From RGIG2134 sp964461115 (GTDB lineage Bacteria; Cyanobacteriota; Vampirovibrionia; Gastranaerophilales; Gastranaerophilaceae), in NCBI GenBank assembly GCA_964461115.1, contig CAYWSX010000002.1:124001-188000 (forward strand): a stretch of DNA of 64,000 nt. Direction: 5' to 3'. A program made the translations under genes and the position numbers. Below the pieces are notes generated by a model. It searched no databases. It had not been told where the DNA came from and saw nothing but the letters and a program-made list of their open reading frames with translations. This document shows positions 42,751 to 51,036 of the stretch, one piece after another. Positions within the stretch are counted from its first letter, which is position 1; every line of letters begins with the position of its first letter.

Positions 42751-43755
42751 TTAGGAGATATCCCATTTTCCGCAAGTACCGCCCCAGCGCGCAACGATAT
42801 TACCTTGAACGTCTTTTATTTTTTCAGACTGCGGCTTTTGCAGTTCACCTTCAACGATTGTGATAACTTCGCAATTATTTGAACAATCAGAACACTGGTG
42901 TGTCACAGAATTAAAATTCATTTCCCCAACTTCAAAACCTTTAAACGAAGTAGGTTTATTCGTGTATTGATGATTTTCCATGCCCAAAAGTGCAGCACCT
43001 AAAGCCCCCATTGTTTGGTGGTTTTCAGGAACAATAATTTCACAGCCAAGAGCTTCTTCAAAAGCTTTCACCATGCCAACGTTTGTCGCAACACCACCTT
43101 GAAAGGACACAATCGGCAGAAGTTCTTTGCCGAGAGCAAGATTGCTCAAATAGTTTCGGACAAGAGCCTGGCAAAGACCGTAAAGCAGGTCCTCCACCGG
43201 ATATCCAAGCTGCTGTTTATGTATAAGATCACTTTCCGCAAAAACGCCGCAACGCCCGGCAATACGTGCAGGAGAAGTCGATTTCAACGCAGTAGAGCCA
43301 AATTCTTCTATAGGAACATTAAGTCTTGAAGCTTGCTGGTCAAGAAAACTTCCGGTACCCGCAGCACAGACTGTATTCATAGCAAAATCCGTAACAATGC
43401 CGTCTCTTAAAATAATTATTTTACTGTCTTGTCCGCCGATTTCAAGAATCGTCTGAACACCTTTGACATAAGTGCTTGCAGCAACGGAATGGGCAGTAAT
43501 TTCATTTTTAATAACGTCAGCACCGACAAGCGCCCCGGCAAGATTTCTGCCGCTACCCGTCGTTCCCACACCACACACATTATATTCTTGTTCTGCTTGC
43601 TCTTTTAGCATTTGTAAACCTTTTTGCACAGCCATAACAGGTTTCCCCGAAGTGCGAAGCATGCAGCTGTCGATATACTTACCATTTTCATCAACCAATG
43701 CAAGCTTAGTGGTTACCGAACCCACGTCTATTCCTAAATATGTTTTTAATCCCAT
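42751..43755 (-). CDS. 2-hydroxyacyl-CoA dehydratase activase (BadF/HgdC-type [4Fe-4S] ATPase)
   Basis: An ASKHA-fold ATPase that injects an electron at low potential into 2-hydroxyacyl-CoA dehydratases or related enzymes. The phosphate loop is GIDVGSVTTKLALVD and the second is LEIGGQDSKIII. The cluster cysteines at the dimer interface are Cys130 in TVCAAGTGSFLD and Cys169 in GRCGVFAESDLIH. A C-terminal extension has CSDCSNNC and GGTCGKW, as in activase-related proteins. I start at 43755 after TTGAGGAAA, giving 334 residues; the frame extends upstream through AT-rich, non-conserved codons. No dehydratase subunit is adjacent, so its client is elsewhere. Confidence 0.9.
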   Translation of the reverse strand: MGLKTYLGIDVGSVTTKLALVDENGKYIDSCMLRTSGKPVMAVQKGLQMLKEQAEQEYNVCGVGTTGSGRNLAGALVGADVIKNEITAHSVAASTYVKGVQTILEIGGQDSKIIILRDGIVTDFAMNTVCAAGTGSFLDQQASRLNVPIEEFGSTALKSTSPARIAGRCGVFAESDLIHKQQLGYPVEDLLYGLCQALVRNYLSNLALGKELLPIVSFQGGVATNVGMVKAFEEALGCEIIVPENHQTMGALGAALLGMENHQYTNKPTSFKGFEVGEMNFNSVTHQCSDCSNNCEVITIVEGELQKPQSEKIKDVQGNIVARWGGTCGKWDIS

Positions 43756-43925
43756 AATTTCCTCAAAAAATACTGATATGTTCACTATACAAAAAACAAA
43801 AATTAAAATCATCTCAAAATTTTCCAAGTAAAAGTTTTTTTACATTTCAGTCGAATTTCGTGATAAATTGTTGATTTTCATATACTATGTTTTATATGGA
43901 ATTTTCTTGATTAAGGATAGATGCT

Positions 43926-44750
43926 TTGGAAATAAATACTACAACATCAAATAAAACGCTGGAACTCACAGTAAAAATCGTTGATTGCTTAAAAAAAATT
44001 CTGGCTGAAGATAAAAAACAAAAACAGCCTTTGTTTATGAAGATAAAAGATGATTTTTTAATCAAAATGGCAAGAAAGGCCGTGGAACTTAAAGACCGCC
44101 CTCTTGTCGTCGGTATTGCAGGCGAATCTGCCTCCGGAAAAACAACATTTGTACTCAATACTGTCAACGCCATTGTGCCAAAAGATCGAAAAGGTGTTTA
44201 TACAATCCTGCCTTGCGATAATTATTATTACGACATGGCACAGCAATTGAAAGATTTAGGCGGATATGACGGACTTTTTGCAACAGGCTTCAGTTTCGAC
44301 ACGCCTGATGCAATAAATTTAAATTTAATGCAAGAACACCTTTTAAAACTCAAAAGCGGCGAAGAAATTGTTTGTCCCGATTACGATTTCGTCACTTGTG
44401 CAAGCAATCCGAACGGCGAAGTTAAAAAACCTACAAAAATACTCTTAAATGAAGGTTTATATGTTCTAAACGAAGGACTAAGAGAGATTATGGATGTAAA
44501 AGTCTATGTTTTCACACCGTTCGACATAATCAAAGACCGCTGGTACAAACGGGCAATCAGCCGCGGAAAAAGCGGTTCGGCAGCAGATATACAATTTGCA
44601 GATGTAAATAAAACAGCCCAAACTTATATTCGACCTGCACACGAAATCTCTGATATCGTTTTAAACGGCGTAGTAAGCGCTGAATATATTAAAGAAATCA
44701 CAGGCAAAATTTACAGAGAAATTAAAGAAATAGTAAAGACAACAAAATAG
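43926..44750 (+). CDS. Uridine kinase/phosphoribulokinase-family P-loop kinase
   Basis: Of 274 residues, the Walker A motif is GIAGESASGKTTF near residue 65, followed by LPCDNYYYD and FDTPDAINLNLM. This is the pattern of uridine/cytidine kinase (substrate-binding DxFY/F and FDxPDA). A later RWYKRAISRGKSG gives the Arg lid. About 55 N-terminal residues precede the kinase fold, more than in Udk, so the substrate may differ. The start is TTG, supported by AAGGAT eight bases before it; the ATG just upstream is in another frame. Confidence 0.85.
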   Translation: MEINTTTSNKTLELTVKIVDCLKKILAEDKKQKQPLFMKIKDDFLIKMARKAVELKDRPLVVGIAGESASGKTTFVLNTVNAIVPKDRKGVYTILPCDNYYYDMAQQLKDLGGYDGLFATGFSFDTPDAINLNLMQEHLLKLKSGEEIVCPDYDFVTCASNPNGEVKKPTKILLNEGLYVLNEGLREIMDVKVYVFTPFDIIKDRWYKRAISRGKSGSAADIQFADVNKTAQTYIRPAHEISDIVLNGVVSAEYIKEITGKIYREIKEIVKTTK

Positions 44751-44751
44751 C

Positions 44752-45294
44752 CTACAAATAATCATGATATAAAACTTGATCCAAGAGCTTTCTATTATTC
44801 AACCATTTTGGATTTAAGTCAAGTCTGGGATGCTCAAGAATCACTGTGCCGTCAGGTTTTATATGGTGCGCGTAGCGTGAGTACTCAGATTGATTTCCAA
44901 CTACAGCCTGCTCTAAAAAGGTCTCATCATGTGAAATGTACCCCCCACTGCCAGGAACTTGACCATGTACATAAGTCTTTGCCAGTGGATTTTCAGGTCC
45001 ACAATCTGTTAAAGTATGTGCTTCCAACTTGCCATCAACACGCTTCCGCACTAAAACATCCCTGGTATCATTATAAAAACGTCTCAACAGGCCGTTTATT
45101 CTACTTTTGCCCTCAAATAGATAGTGCATTATACGACCTTCACCCTGTCTTATATCCGTAAATAAGGCTTTGTATATCTCCTTATCAGGAAAATAAATAC
45201 GCCCGAAAGAAGGAGAATTCAATTTTGAATCCATCCTTTTACCGTGAGAGTTATTACCGGTATAACCAGCCCCTGATACAGCACTTATTCTCAT
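44752..45294 (-). CDS. Hypothetical protein with N-terminal PSFG signature
   Basis: The 180-residue protein begins MRISAVSGAGYTGNNSHGK and reaches SPSFGRIYFP by residue 34. After that it is basic and His/Arg/Tyr-rich, without membrane segments; recognisable phrases are RFYNDTRDVLVRK and GTVILEHPRLDLNP. The N-terminal pattern matches the proteins at 18101 and 17723-18077, while the bodies do not align. The ATG at 45294 has AAGGTGG upstream; two in-frame GTG codons just before are less likely starts. It is convergent with the kinase gene. Function unknown. Confidence 0.72.
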   Translation of the reverse strand: MRISAVSGAGYTGNNSHGKRMDSKLNSPSFGRIYFPDKEIYKALFTDIRQGEGRIMHYLFEGKSRINGLLRRFYNDTRDVLVRKRVDGKLEAHTLTDCGPENPLAKTYVHGQVPGSGGYISHDETFLEQAVVGNQSEYSRYAHHIKPDGTVILEHPRLDLNPKWLNNRKLLDQVLYHDYL

Positions 45295-45343
45295 ATACAC
45301 CACCTTGCAGAAAACTTAAAGTAAATTAAAAATATTATATTTA

Positions 45344-45586
45344 TTAACCAACCAAACCTGAATCGTCGGATTCAGATGATTTAACCATGATTGCGTGCTC
45401 AACCGGGTTCTCTTTTTTCATAGAAGTGTCAAAGTTGTATTCTTCAAACCCGAATTCATCTTTATTTTTTCTTGTAGCACTTTCGTCAACAAGTCTTTTT
45501 GCCAAATCAGCAATTTCATACACAAGCTGATATCTGTTTTCAGTTTTTTCGTTTAAATCCCAAGCTATTTTTATGATTTGGTTCAT
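45344..45586 (-). CDS. rpoZ: Probable divergent RNA polymerase omega subunit
   Basis: An 80-residue acidic protein. The stretch KTENRYQLVYEIADLAKRLV matches the core of omega (NRYxLVxxxAxRAxxL). After a charged spacer, KKENPVEHAIMVKSSE corresponds to the KPVxxAI-type C-terminal helix, the same layout as short cyanobacterial omega proteins. An excellent AGGAG lies before the ATG. Lying just downstream of the exbD genes it has no functional neighbour. The match is by motif only, so the call is moderate. Confidence 0.6.
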   Translation of the reverse strand: MNQIIKIAWDLNEKTENRYQLVYEIADLAKRLVDESATRKNKDEFGFEEYNFDTSMKKENPVEHAIMVKSSESDDSGLVG

Positions 45587-45694
45587 TTATTTCTCCTAGT
45601 TATTCTTTTAATTCCGGTTCGTAAATTAAGCACTCACTTAATATACTATGAGCGTAAAATATTTTCAAGTCAATAATTAACACTCTGTCTGGGA

Positions 45695-46084
45695 CTAAAA
45701 TTGTCCCATTGAAATATTTTTCACACCCGCATTACGAGCTTCATCCATAAGCTTCACAACAGCTCCGTGTGTAGACTCTGCGTCTGAATTTATCATTAAT
45801 CCGTCAGGGTAATTTGTGATATTTTGCTTTATAACACTTCCCAACTCAGCTGCCGAGATTGAAGCACCATCCAAGAGATACTGCCCGTCCGCAGTCACTT
45901 GAATCGACATAATTTTCGATTCTTTGACCTGTTCCTGCTCGACATTTTCAGGCACTGTCAAATTTAATCCCTGCTGGTCAAGAAGCGGTGCAATAACCAT
46001 CATTATAATCAGCAGCACAAGGAAAATATCCGTAAGCGGCGTAATATTTATTTCATTAAAACAATCTCTTTGTCTTGAACTCAT
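45695..46084 (-). CDS. exbD: ExbD/TolR family protein, second copy
   Basis: ExbD/TolR subunits carry the proton-accepting Asp in one membrane helix of an ExbB/TolQ motor. Here the helix is EINITPLTDIFLVLLIIMMV with the Asp in LTDIF, followed by the periplasmic domain. Length is 129 residues. It lies four bases after the first exbD-like gene; 60 bases coding for the helix are identical in DNA between the two. The periplasmic domains differ, so the two may have different roles or form a heteromeric motor. Confidence 0.92.
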   Translation of the reverse strand: MSSRQRDCFNEINITPLTDIFLVLLIIMMVIAPLLDQQGLNLTVPENVEQEQVKESKIMSIQVTADGQYLLDGASISAAELGSVIKQNITNYPDGLMINSDAESTHGAVVKLMDEARNAGVKNISMGQF

Positions 46085-46088
46085 AGTT

Positions 46089-46586
46089 TTATCCTTCTAT
46101 CGGAACATTTACTGTACTATGCTCAGGCACAGACGGCTCAACCTCAGTAGTTTGTCGCAACTGCTCCTGCGCTTTTTTTGTGAGTGGCTCACCTGCAACG
46201 ATTAACTTTGTAAACCCTGCATCTTGAGCCGCATTCATAACGTTCATTATTTCTTTGCTTTTTGTATCCTTATCTGCCTTTACAACAACTTCTTTTTTCT
46301 CAAGAGTAGGTTTTAAGGTTTCAAGCTCTGATACAAGTGTTTCCGCCTTTATAGGTTTTCCGTTTATGTAAAAAACCCCTTCTTTTGTAATAGAAACCGT
46401 GGCATTTTTCTGTTCTACAGAAACACCGCTGTTAATTTCAGGTACACTGATTGAGTTGTCCCCCGCCTGAAATGTCGGCGCAACAACCATCATTATAATC
46501 AGCAGCACAAGGAAAATATCCGTAAGCGGCGTAATATTTATTTCCGTGAATAAGGCCTCTTTGCCTTTATTTGTTTTCATTGCCAT
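46089..46586 (-). CDS. exbD: ExbD/TolR family protein, first copy
   Basis: A 165-residue ExbD/TolR subunit with the same membrane block (TEINITPLTDIFLVLLIIMM). The longer periplasmic domain includes KEGVFYINGKPIKAETLVSE and KEVVVKADKDTKSKEIMNVM, then a Glu/Gln/Pro-rich tail. It is encoded between exbB and the second exbD and shares 60 identical bases with the latter, pointing to duplication and recent gene conversion. Confidence 0.92.
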   Translation of the reverse strand: MAMKTNKGKEALFTEINITPLTDIFLVLLIIMMVVAPTFQAGDNSISVPEINSGVSVEQKNATVSITKEGVFYINGKPIKAETLVSELETLKPTLEKKEVVVKADKDTKSKEIMNVMNAAQDAGFTKLIVAGEPLTKKAQEQLRQTTEVEPSVPEHSTVNVPIEG

Positions 46587-46619
46587 AGTTTTTACCTTTT
46601 ATTTCGCTCTTATTTCAAA

Positions 46620-47267
46620 CTAGAGCGCAATGTTTGACTGCTGTGCGACAGAAGAATCATCAGAGCTGTCTGCAAAGCTTAAGAATAATAATTTAATTAA
46701 TTGGAAATCATCTTCATAGCGCTTAACTGTTGATTGGAAGAGGTTATAGAAAATAACCGCAACAATCGCAACACCCAAACCGAACGCAGTAGCTATCAAC
46801 GCAGAGCCAATACCCATCGCAACAGCAGCCGATTGGTTCCCTTGTGTAGCCAAATCCTGGAAGGTATAAAGAATTCTTACAACAGTACCAAACAAACCTA
46901 AGAACGGTGCAACACCGCCGATTGTACCGAGTATAGTCAAATGGCTTTCAAGTTTTCTTGTCGCAAGGTTTGCCGCAATATCAAATGAACGGGAAAATCC
47001 CGCTTTTTGTTCTGCAAAAATTCTTACAGCTTCTTCTGATACTTCGCCGATAACTCCGCCCAGTTGTTCGCTCAGTGTTTGAGCAGACGCCAAGTTATTA
47101 CGAGCCAATTCTTTTTGCAATTTAGGAATAAATTGAACAACGTCTCTTTTATTCTTCGAATAGAATGCAAATCTGTTTATAGCAACAGCCAAGACTAAAA
47201 TTGAACAAGCAAAAATAGGCAGCAGCACAGGCCAGTCTAATTTGATTGAATGTAACAGTAATTCCAT
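46620..47267 (-). CDS. exbB: ExbB/TolQ/MotA-type proton channel
   Basis: A 215-residue protein with three membrane helices in the ExbB/TolQ layout. The diagnostic stretch ILGTIGGVAPFLGLFGTVVR is followed by AVAMGIGSALIATAFGLGVA. With ExbD it forms the pentameric stator that turns proton flow into work on TonB (or TolA). Flanked by exbD genes downstream and tonB upstream on the same strand, it forms a full energy-transduction operon. Confidence 0.95.
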   Translation of the reverse strand: MELLLHSIKLDWPVLLPIFACSILVLAVAINRFAFYSKNKRDVVQFIPKLQKELARNNLASAQTLSEQLGGVIGEVSEEAVRIFAEQKAGFSRSFDIAANLATRKLESHLTILGTIGGVAPFLGLFGTVVRILYTFQDLATQGNQSAAVAMGIGSALIATAFGLGVAIVAVIFYNLFQSTVKRYEDDFQLIKLLFLSFADSSDDSSVAQQSNIAL

Positions 47268-47291
47268 AGTTTTATATCCTCATCTTTCTTA

Positions 47292-48467
47292 TTAATATCT
47301 TGAAGCGCCAAATACGTTATAATCAAACGTAAATTGGATATCTACACTCGAACCCTTGAACTCAGGCGGAAGCGGTTTAAACGGAGCAGTCAGCTCTACT
47401 GCCGAAATCGCAGCCTTATCCGCAGATTGCACCCCTGAAGAGTGGTTTACACGAACAGAAAGCAATCTTCCGTCTTTTGCAATTTTGAACAAGAGAACTA
47501 CGCGTTTGGATTCATTTCCTTTAGGCGGATCCCAGTTCATTTTAATTCGTCTTTGAAGCTCACGCATGTATGGACCAAAGTCAGGCTCTCTGATTGCATC
47601 AATACCCGGCGCTCCACCCGGATTGCCCGGTCCCGGATTTCCGGCTTGCCCCGAACCATATTGACCGCTCGAAAATCTTCCGCCCGAAGATGACGCACCA
47701 CCGCCTGATGACGGCGTAAAACTAGGCGCAGGTCTGCCGGCTCCGCTTCCGCCCGAAGACGTCCCGGAGCCTGCCCTGTAGCCCGTAATCGGGCCACCCG
47801 AAGGCGCAGCCAATCTCGGTGCTGACGATTTCGGCACAGGGATTTGCATCGCACCGGTCGGATTTTGCGTAATCTGTGGTGCAGACGCTTTCGGCGCAGG
47901 TCTTGGTGCAGGAGGCACCTGTTGCGGTGTCACATATTTTGGTGCAGGCTGCTGAGCAGGTTTCGCCTGAGGCTTTTGCTCTTGTCGCGCTTGTTGTGCC
48001 TGTTTTTTTTGTATTTGTTTAATCAAATCCTGAGTCGGATCAGCTTGTTTCTTAGCTTGCTGCTTTTTGCCCGACGGGTGAGGAACACCCGGTGCAGGTG
48101 AAGGTTCAGCCTGTGGTTTTTTAGGGTTATGTATACCGCCGGCACGTGTATTTCTGTCCGCACGATTTCTTGTATTTTTGTTTATAGGCGGCGCCTCTTT
48201 ATTATTGACAAGAACAAATTCTATATCTTGAACTTTCGGCTCAGGCTTTTTTAACATAGTTAAATTAATACCCATAAAAGCCAGAATAAAAACTATAAGC
48301 CATGCAACAGCGGCTGATGAAGGATGAAGGAGCAAGGAAAGGAAAATCGATTTTTTAAGCGTTAATCCATCTTCTTTCTGGTCAAAAACTTTAGGTACCT
48401 TGTATCCTGTACCTATTTCTTTCTCGTCATCCTCTTGTGTATGTGATATTTTTCCAAGTATTGTCAT
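47292..48467 (-). CDS. tonB: TonB-family energy transducer
   Basis: An N-terminal cytoplasmic piece of about 45 residues precedes one membrane helix (AVAWLIVFILAFMGINLTML). A long Pro/Ala/Gln/Lys-rich span (about 80-220), a Gly/Ser-rich linker (GGSGAGRPAPSFTPSSGGGA) and a C-terminal TonB domain follow. The domain includes KMNWDPPKGNESKRVVLLFK and GRLLSVRVNHSSG. At 391 residues it is longer than E. coli TonB; the linker length suits a periplasm-spanning role. No TonB-dependent receptor is in the window, so TolA-like use is also possible. Confidence 0.9.
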   Translation of the reverse strand: MTILGKISHTQEDDEKEIGTGYKVPKVFDQKEDGLTLKKSIFLSLLLHPSSAAVAWLIVFILAFMGINLTMLKKPEPKVQDIEFVLVNNKEAPPINKNTRNRADRNTRAGGIHNPKKPQAEPSPAPGVPHPSGKKQQAKKQADPTQDLIKQIQKKQAQQARQEQKPQAKPAQQPAPKYVTPQQVPPAPRPAPKASAPQITQNPTGAMQIPVPKSSAPRLAAPSGGPITGYRAGSGTSSGGSGAGRPAPSFTPSSGGGASSSGGRFSSGQYGSGQAGNPGPGNPGGAPGIDAIREPDFGPYMRELQRRIKMNWDPPKGNESKRVVLLFKIAKDGRLLSVRVNHSSGVQSADKAAISAVELTAPFKPLPPEFKGSSVDIQFTFDYNVFGASRY

Positions 48468-48548
48468 ATTTTCCCAAGTCTTCTGTTTGAATTAATTATT
48501 CTATTAAAGATTAATTAAAAATACGATGATTGATAACCCCCAAACGGA

Positions 48549-49247
48549 TTAGTACCGATAGGAGGACGCTGAATTCACAGTAATTGGCTGGTCGATTTGT
48601 ATTGCAATACTGCTGTTTGCCGGAATTACAACATCACGACCTTTGTCTATAACTGATTTACCAACACCGGCACCTGCACCGATAGCCGTCCCGAGAGCCG
48701 TACCTTTACCGATACTTCCTCCGGAAACAGCACTCATCACAAGCCCTGCAACCGCGCCGCCTGCTGCACCTATGGTTGCGTCTTTTGCATAATCCTTAGC
48801 TGTGTCCATAGCAGTGCCGCCCCTTAGGACACCTGTCCCGTCTGTTGTTTTAATCAGACCCGAAATCGGTATCATTTGTCCGTAAGGTGTCACTATACTT
48901 GTAAATCTTATTTGAAGCAATCCGTTTCTGCCCGCAAAAGAACCTTTTTTAAGCTGAACAATTGTCCCGTTAACTGTGCTGCCGGCAGGAGCCACCATCT
49001 TATTTCCGTAATAATAATCTTGCCCCAAAGAAACACTAACAGCCTGTCCCAGAATCATGCTCTGCGTATTAATTTCGCATGTTGTAAGCGCAGGAATAGA
49101 ACTGCCTGCAGGAACCATAAAAACAGACCCTTGAAGTGTCGGTTGCCCGCCATATGGATTTGTTTGGTAGGGCATGCCCTGCTGTGCCGCAAATGCTGTT
49201 GAACCCATTGTCATTAATATCATTAAACTTATCAGTTGTTTTTTCAT
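48549..49247 (-). CDS. Exported protein with glycine-zipper segment
   Basis: A signal peptide (MKKQLISLMILMTMGSTAFA) is followed by about 210 exported residues. The first part is beta-rich: VPAGSSIPALTTCEINTQSM, PAGSTVNGTIVQLKKGSFAG, IVTPYGQMIPISGLIKT. The next part is a Gly/Ala-rich segment (AAGGAVAGLVMSAVSGGSIG and on) like an outer-membrane glycine zipper, and the end is again beta-rich. I start at 49247 after GGAGGA. The TrbI-like 'temperature of pore' fold is a loose resemblance only. It lies upstream of tonB on the same strand and beside a related exported protein. Confidence 0.75.
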   Translation of the reverse strand: MKKQLISLMILMTMGSTAFAAQQGMPYQTNPYGGQPTLQGSVFMVPAGSSIPALTTCEINTQSMILGQAVSVSLGQDYYYGNKMVAPAGSTVNGTIVQLKKGSFAGRNGLLQIRFTSIVTPYGQMIPISGLIKTTDGTGVLRGGTAMDTAKDYAKDATIGAAGGAVAGLVMSAVSGGSIGKGTALGTAIGAGAGVGKSVIDKGRDVVIPANSSIAIQIDQPITVNSASSYRY

Positions 49248-49295
49248 GCCATGCTCCTCCAATTTTATTATATCTCAATTATATAATATTTTTCT

Positions 49296-49901
49296 CTAAA
49301 AGTCCGCATTATCGTTCATATCAATTGCGTTAAAGTTTTGTGTAAGTTCAAGAACCAATTCTGCACCCGGCTTTACCACAGTATGCTGCCCGAAAAACCT
49401 TTTATTACCCGGCGTATACTGAATAACACCTCTATGGACTTTCGGGTAATAAATATAATGAGGCATTTTAGCGTATTCCATTGGTGCAGTCAACTCCCCG
49501 CCTATTGTACTGTCCCCTTTATATGTGATATACCCTTCAATCGGCATTTCTCTGTTATCAGGATAAATCACTTTGTTAATTTTTATTTTCATGGAGCCGT
49601 TTGTGCCTTGAACCGGTTCGTGCAGCTCTTCTATATATCCCGAAAAAATAGTTTCTTTAGGAAAAACTTTTGCTTCGCCAAGCCAAACGTCTGTAGGGTT
49701 AATAAATGTAACAGAGTCGTTTTCATCTGCTTGAGCCGTTGAAACAGTTCGCTGGTTAACAACTTTAACAAAAGCGCCTTTTTGCATTACAAGAGGCGCA
49801 TAGCCTCTCAAAGAATCAGCGCAGACAACTTTTACGGCTGATGTAAAAACAGCGGTTAAAGTAAATATTATTGCAAATGCCAGTCTAAAAAACTTCTTCA
49901 T
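49296..49901 (-). CDS. Exported beta-rich hypothetical protein
   Basis: A signal peptide (FFRLAFAIIFTLTAVFTSAV) is followed by about 170 residues. The order of segments parallels the neighbour at 48549: an entry strand (KGAFVKVVNQRTVSTAQAD), a FPKETIFSGYIEELHEPVQG strand pair and SMKIKINKVIYPDNREMPIE. That resembles the neighbour's STVNGTIVQLKKG...QIRFTSIVTPYGQMIPISG. It lacks the glycine zipper. The two are probably paralogues handling the same envelope task; unknown. Confidence 0.72.
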   Translation of the reverse strand: MKKFFRLAFAIIFTLTAVFTSAVKVVCADSLRGYAPLVMQKGAFVKVVNQRTVSTAQADENDSVTFINPTDVWLGEAKVFPKETIFSGYIEELHEPVQGTNGSMKIKINKVIYPDNREMPIEGYITYKGDSTIGGELTAPMEYAKMPHYIYYPKVHRGVIQYTPGNKRFFGQHTVVKPGAELVLELTQNFNAIDMNDNADF

Positions 49902-49975
49902 GCCAAATATAATAATATAATTTTTTCAAAAGGCAACTTTGTTGCAAAAGCGCTAAAGCTGCCCAATAGAGAATT

Positions 49976-50989
49976 TTAAGAAATTTCCTTACCCACAATC
50001 GGAGCAATTTTCTTCAATGCACCGTACAATTCGTTAAATTGTTCAGGGTAAAGGGATTGAGCACCATCACAAAGTGCCGATTCAGGTGTATCATGAACCT
50101 CAATCATCAATCCATCCGTACCTGCCGCAACTGCCGCTTTCGACATCGGCGCAATTTTATCTCTCAAACCTGTTCCATGGCTCGGGTCGATAATTATCGG
50201 CAAATGGCTGAGTTTTTTGATAACAGGGATGGCGCAAAGGTCAAGAGTATTTCGTGTTGTGCGTTCAAACGTCCTGATACCTCGTTCACACAATATAACT
50301 TCACGATTTCCGCCAGCCATAATATATTCTGCAGACATAAGCCACTCTTCAATCGTCGCCGAAAGCCCACGCTTAATCATCACGGGTTTATTCACATACC
50401 CAAGCTCTTTTAAAAGGTTAAAGTTCTGCATATTACGAGCGCCGACTTGTAAAATGTCAACATATTTTTCGAAAAGAGGTATTTGAGAAATCTCCATAAC
50501 CTCTGATGTAACAGCCATGCCGTATTTATCCGCAACTCGTCTTATTATTTGCAAACCTTCTTCGCCAAGCCCTTGAAATGCATAAGGGGATGTTCTGGGC
50601 TTAAACGCACCGCCTCGAATAATTTTTACACCATACGAGCAAAGTTTTTGCGCAACAGCGTCCATCTGCTCTTCACTCTCGATTGTGCAGGGTCCTGCAA
50701 TTACACCGGCGTATTCTCCACCGAATTTTACACCTTTTACATCAATAACAGTATCTTCAGGTTGAAAAATACGGCTGCAAAGCTTATAGCTTGAAGAAAT
50801 TTTTATAACCTCCTTAACACCGTCTAAAAGCTCGATATCTCTAGGGTCAATTACTTTCCCGCCGACAGCGCCGATTACTGTATGCAGTTCACCTTCTGAA
50901 ACGTGAGCTGTATATCCCTTATTTTCTATAAATTTAATTACATTATCAGTTTGTTCTCGGCTAGCGCCATGTCTCATTACTACAAGCAT
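49976..50989 (-). CDS. aroF: 3-deoxy-7-phosphoheptulonate (DAHP) synthase
   Basis: First step of the shikimate pathway: phosphoenolpyruvate + erythrose 4-phosphate to DAHP. An N-terminal ferredoxin-like regulatory domain (MLVVMRHGASREQTDNVIKF) precedes the TIM barrel. Motifs are GPCTIESEEQ, RGGAFKPRTSPYAFQGLG, KRGLSATIEEWLMSAEYI, LCERGIRTFE and IDPSHGTGLRDK. Length 337 is typical of the AroA-I-beta type with this regulatory domain. No other aro genes are adjacent. Confidence 0.95.
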   Translation of the reverse strand: MLVVMRHGASREQTDNVIKFIENKGYTAHVSEGELHTVIGAVGGKVIDPRDIELLDGVKEVIKISSSYKLCSRIFQPEDTVIDVKGVKFGGEYAGVIAGPCTIESEEQMDAVAQKLCSYGVKIIRGGAFKPRTSPYAFQGLGEEGLQIIRRVADKYGMAVTSEVMEISQIPLFEKYVDILQVGARNMQNFNLLKELGYVNKPVMIKRGLSATIEEWLMSAEYIMAGGNREVILCERGIRTFERTTRNTLDLCAIPVIKKLSHLPIIIDPSHGTGLRDKIAPMSKAAVAAGTDGLMIEVHDTPESALCDGAQSLYPEQFNELYGALKKIAPIVGKEIS

Positions 50990-51036
50990 ATTTCCTCCTC
51001 GTTTTTTTATACTTGCAATAATTGTATGACAAACAA

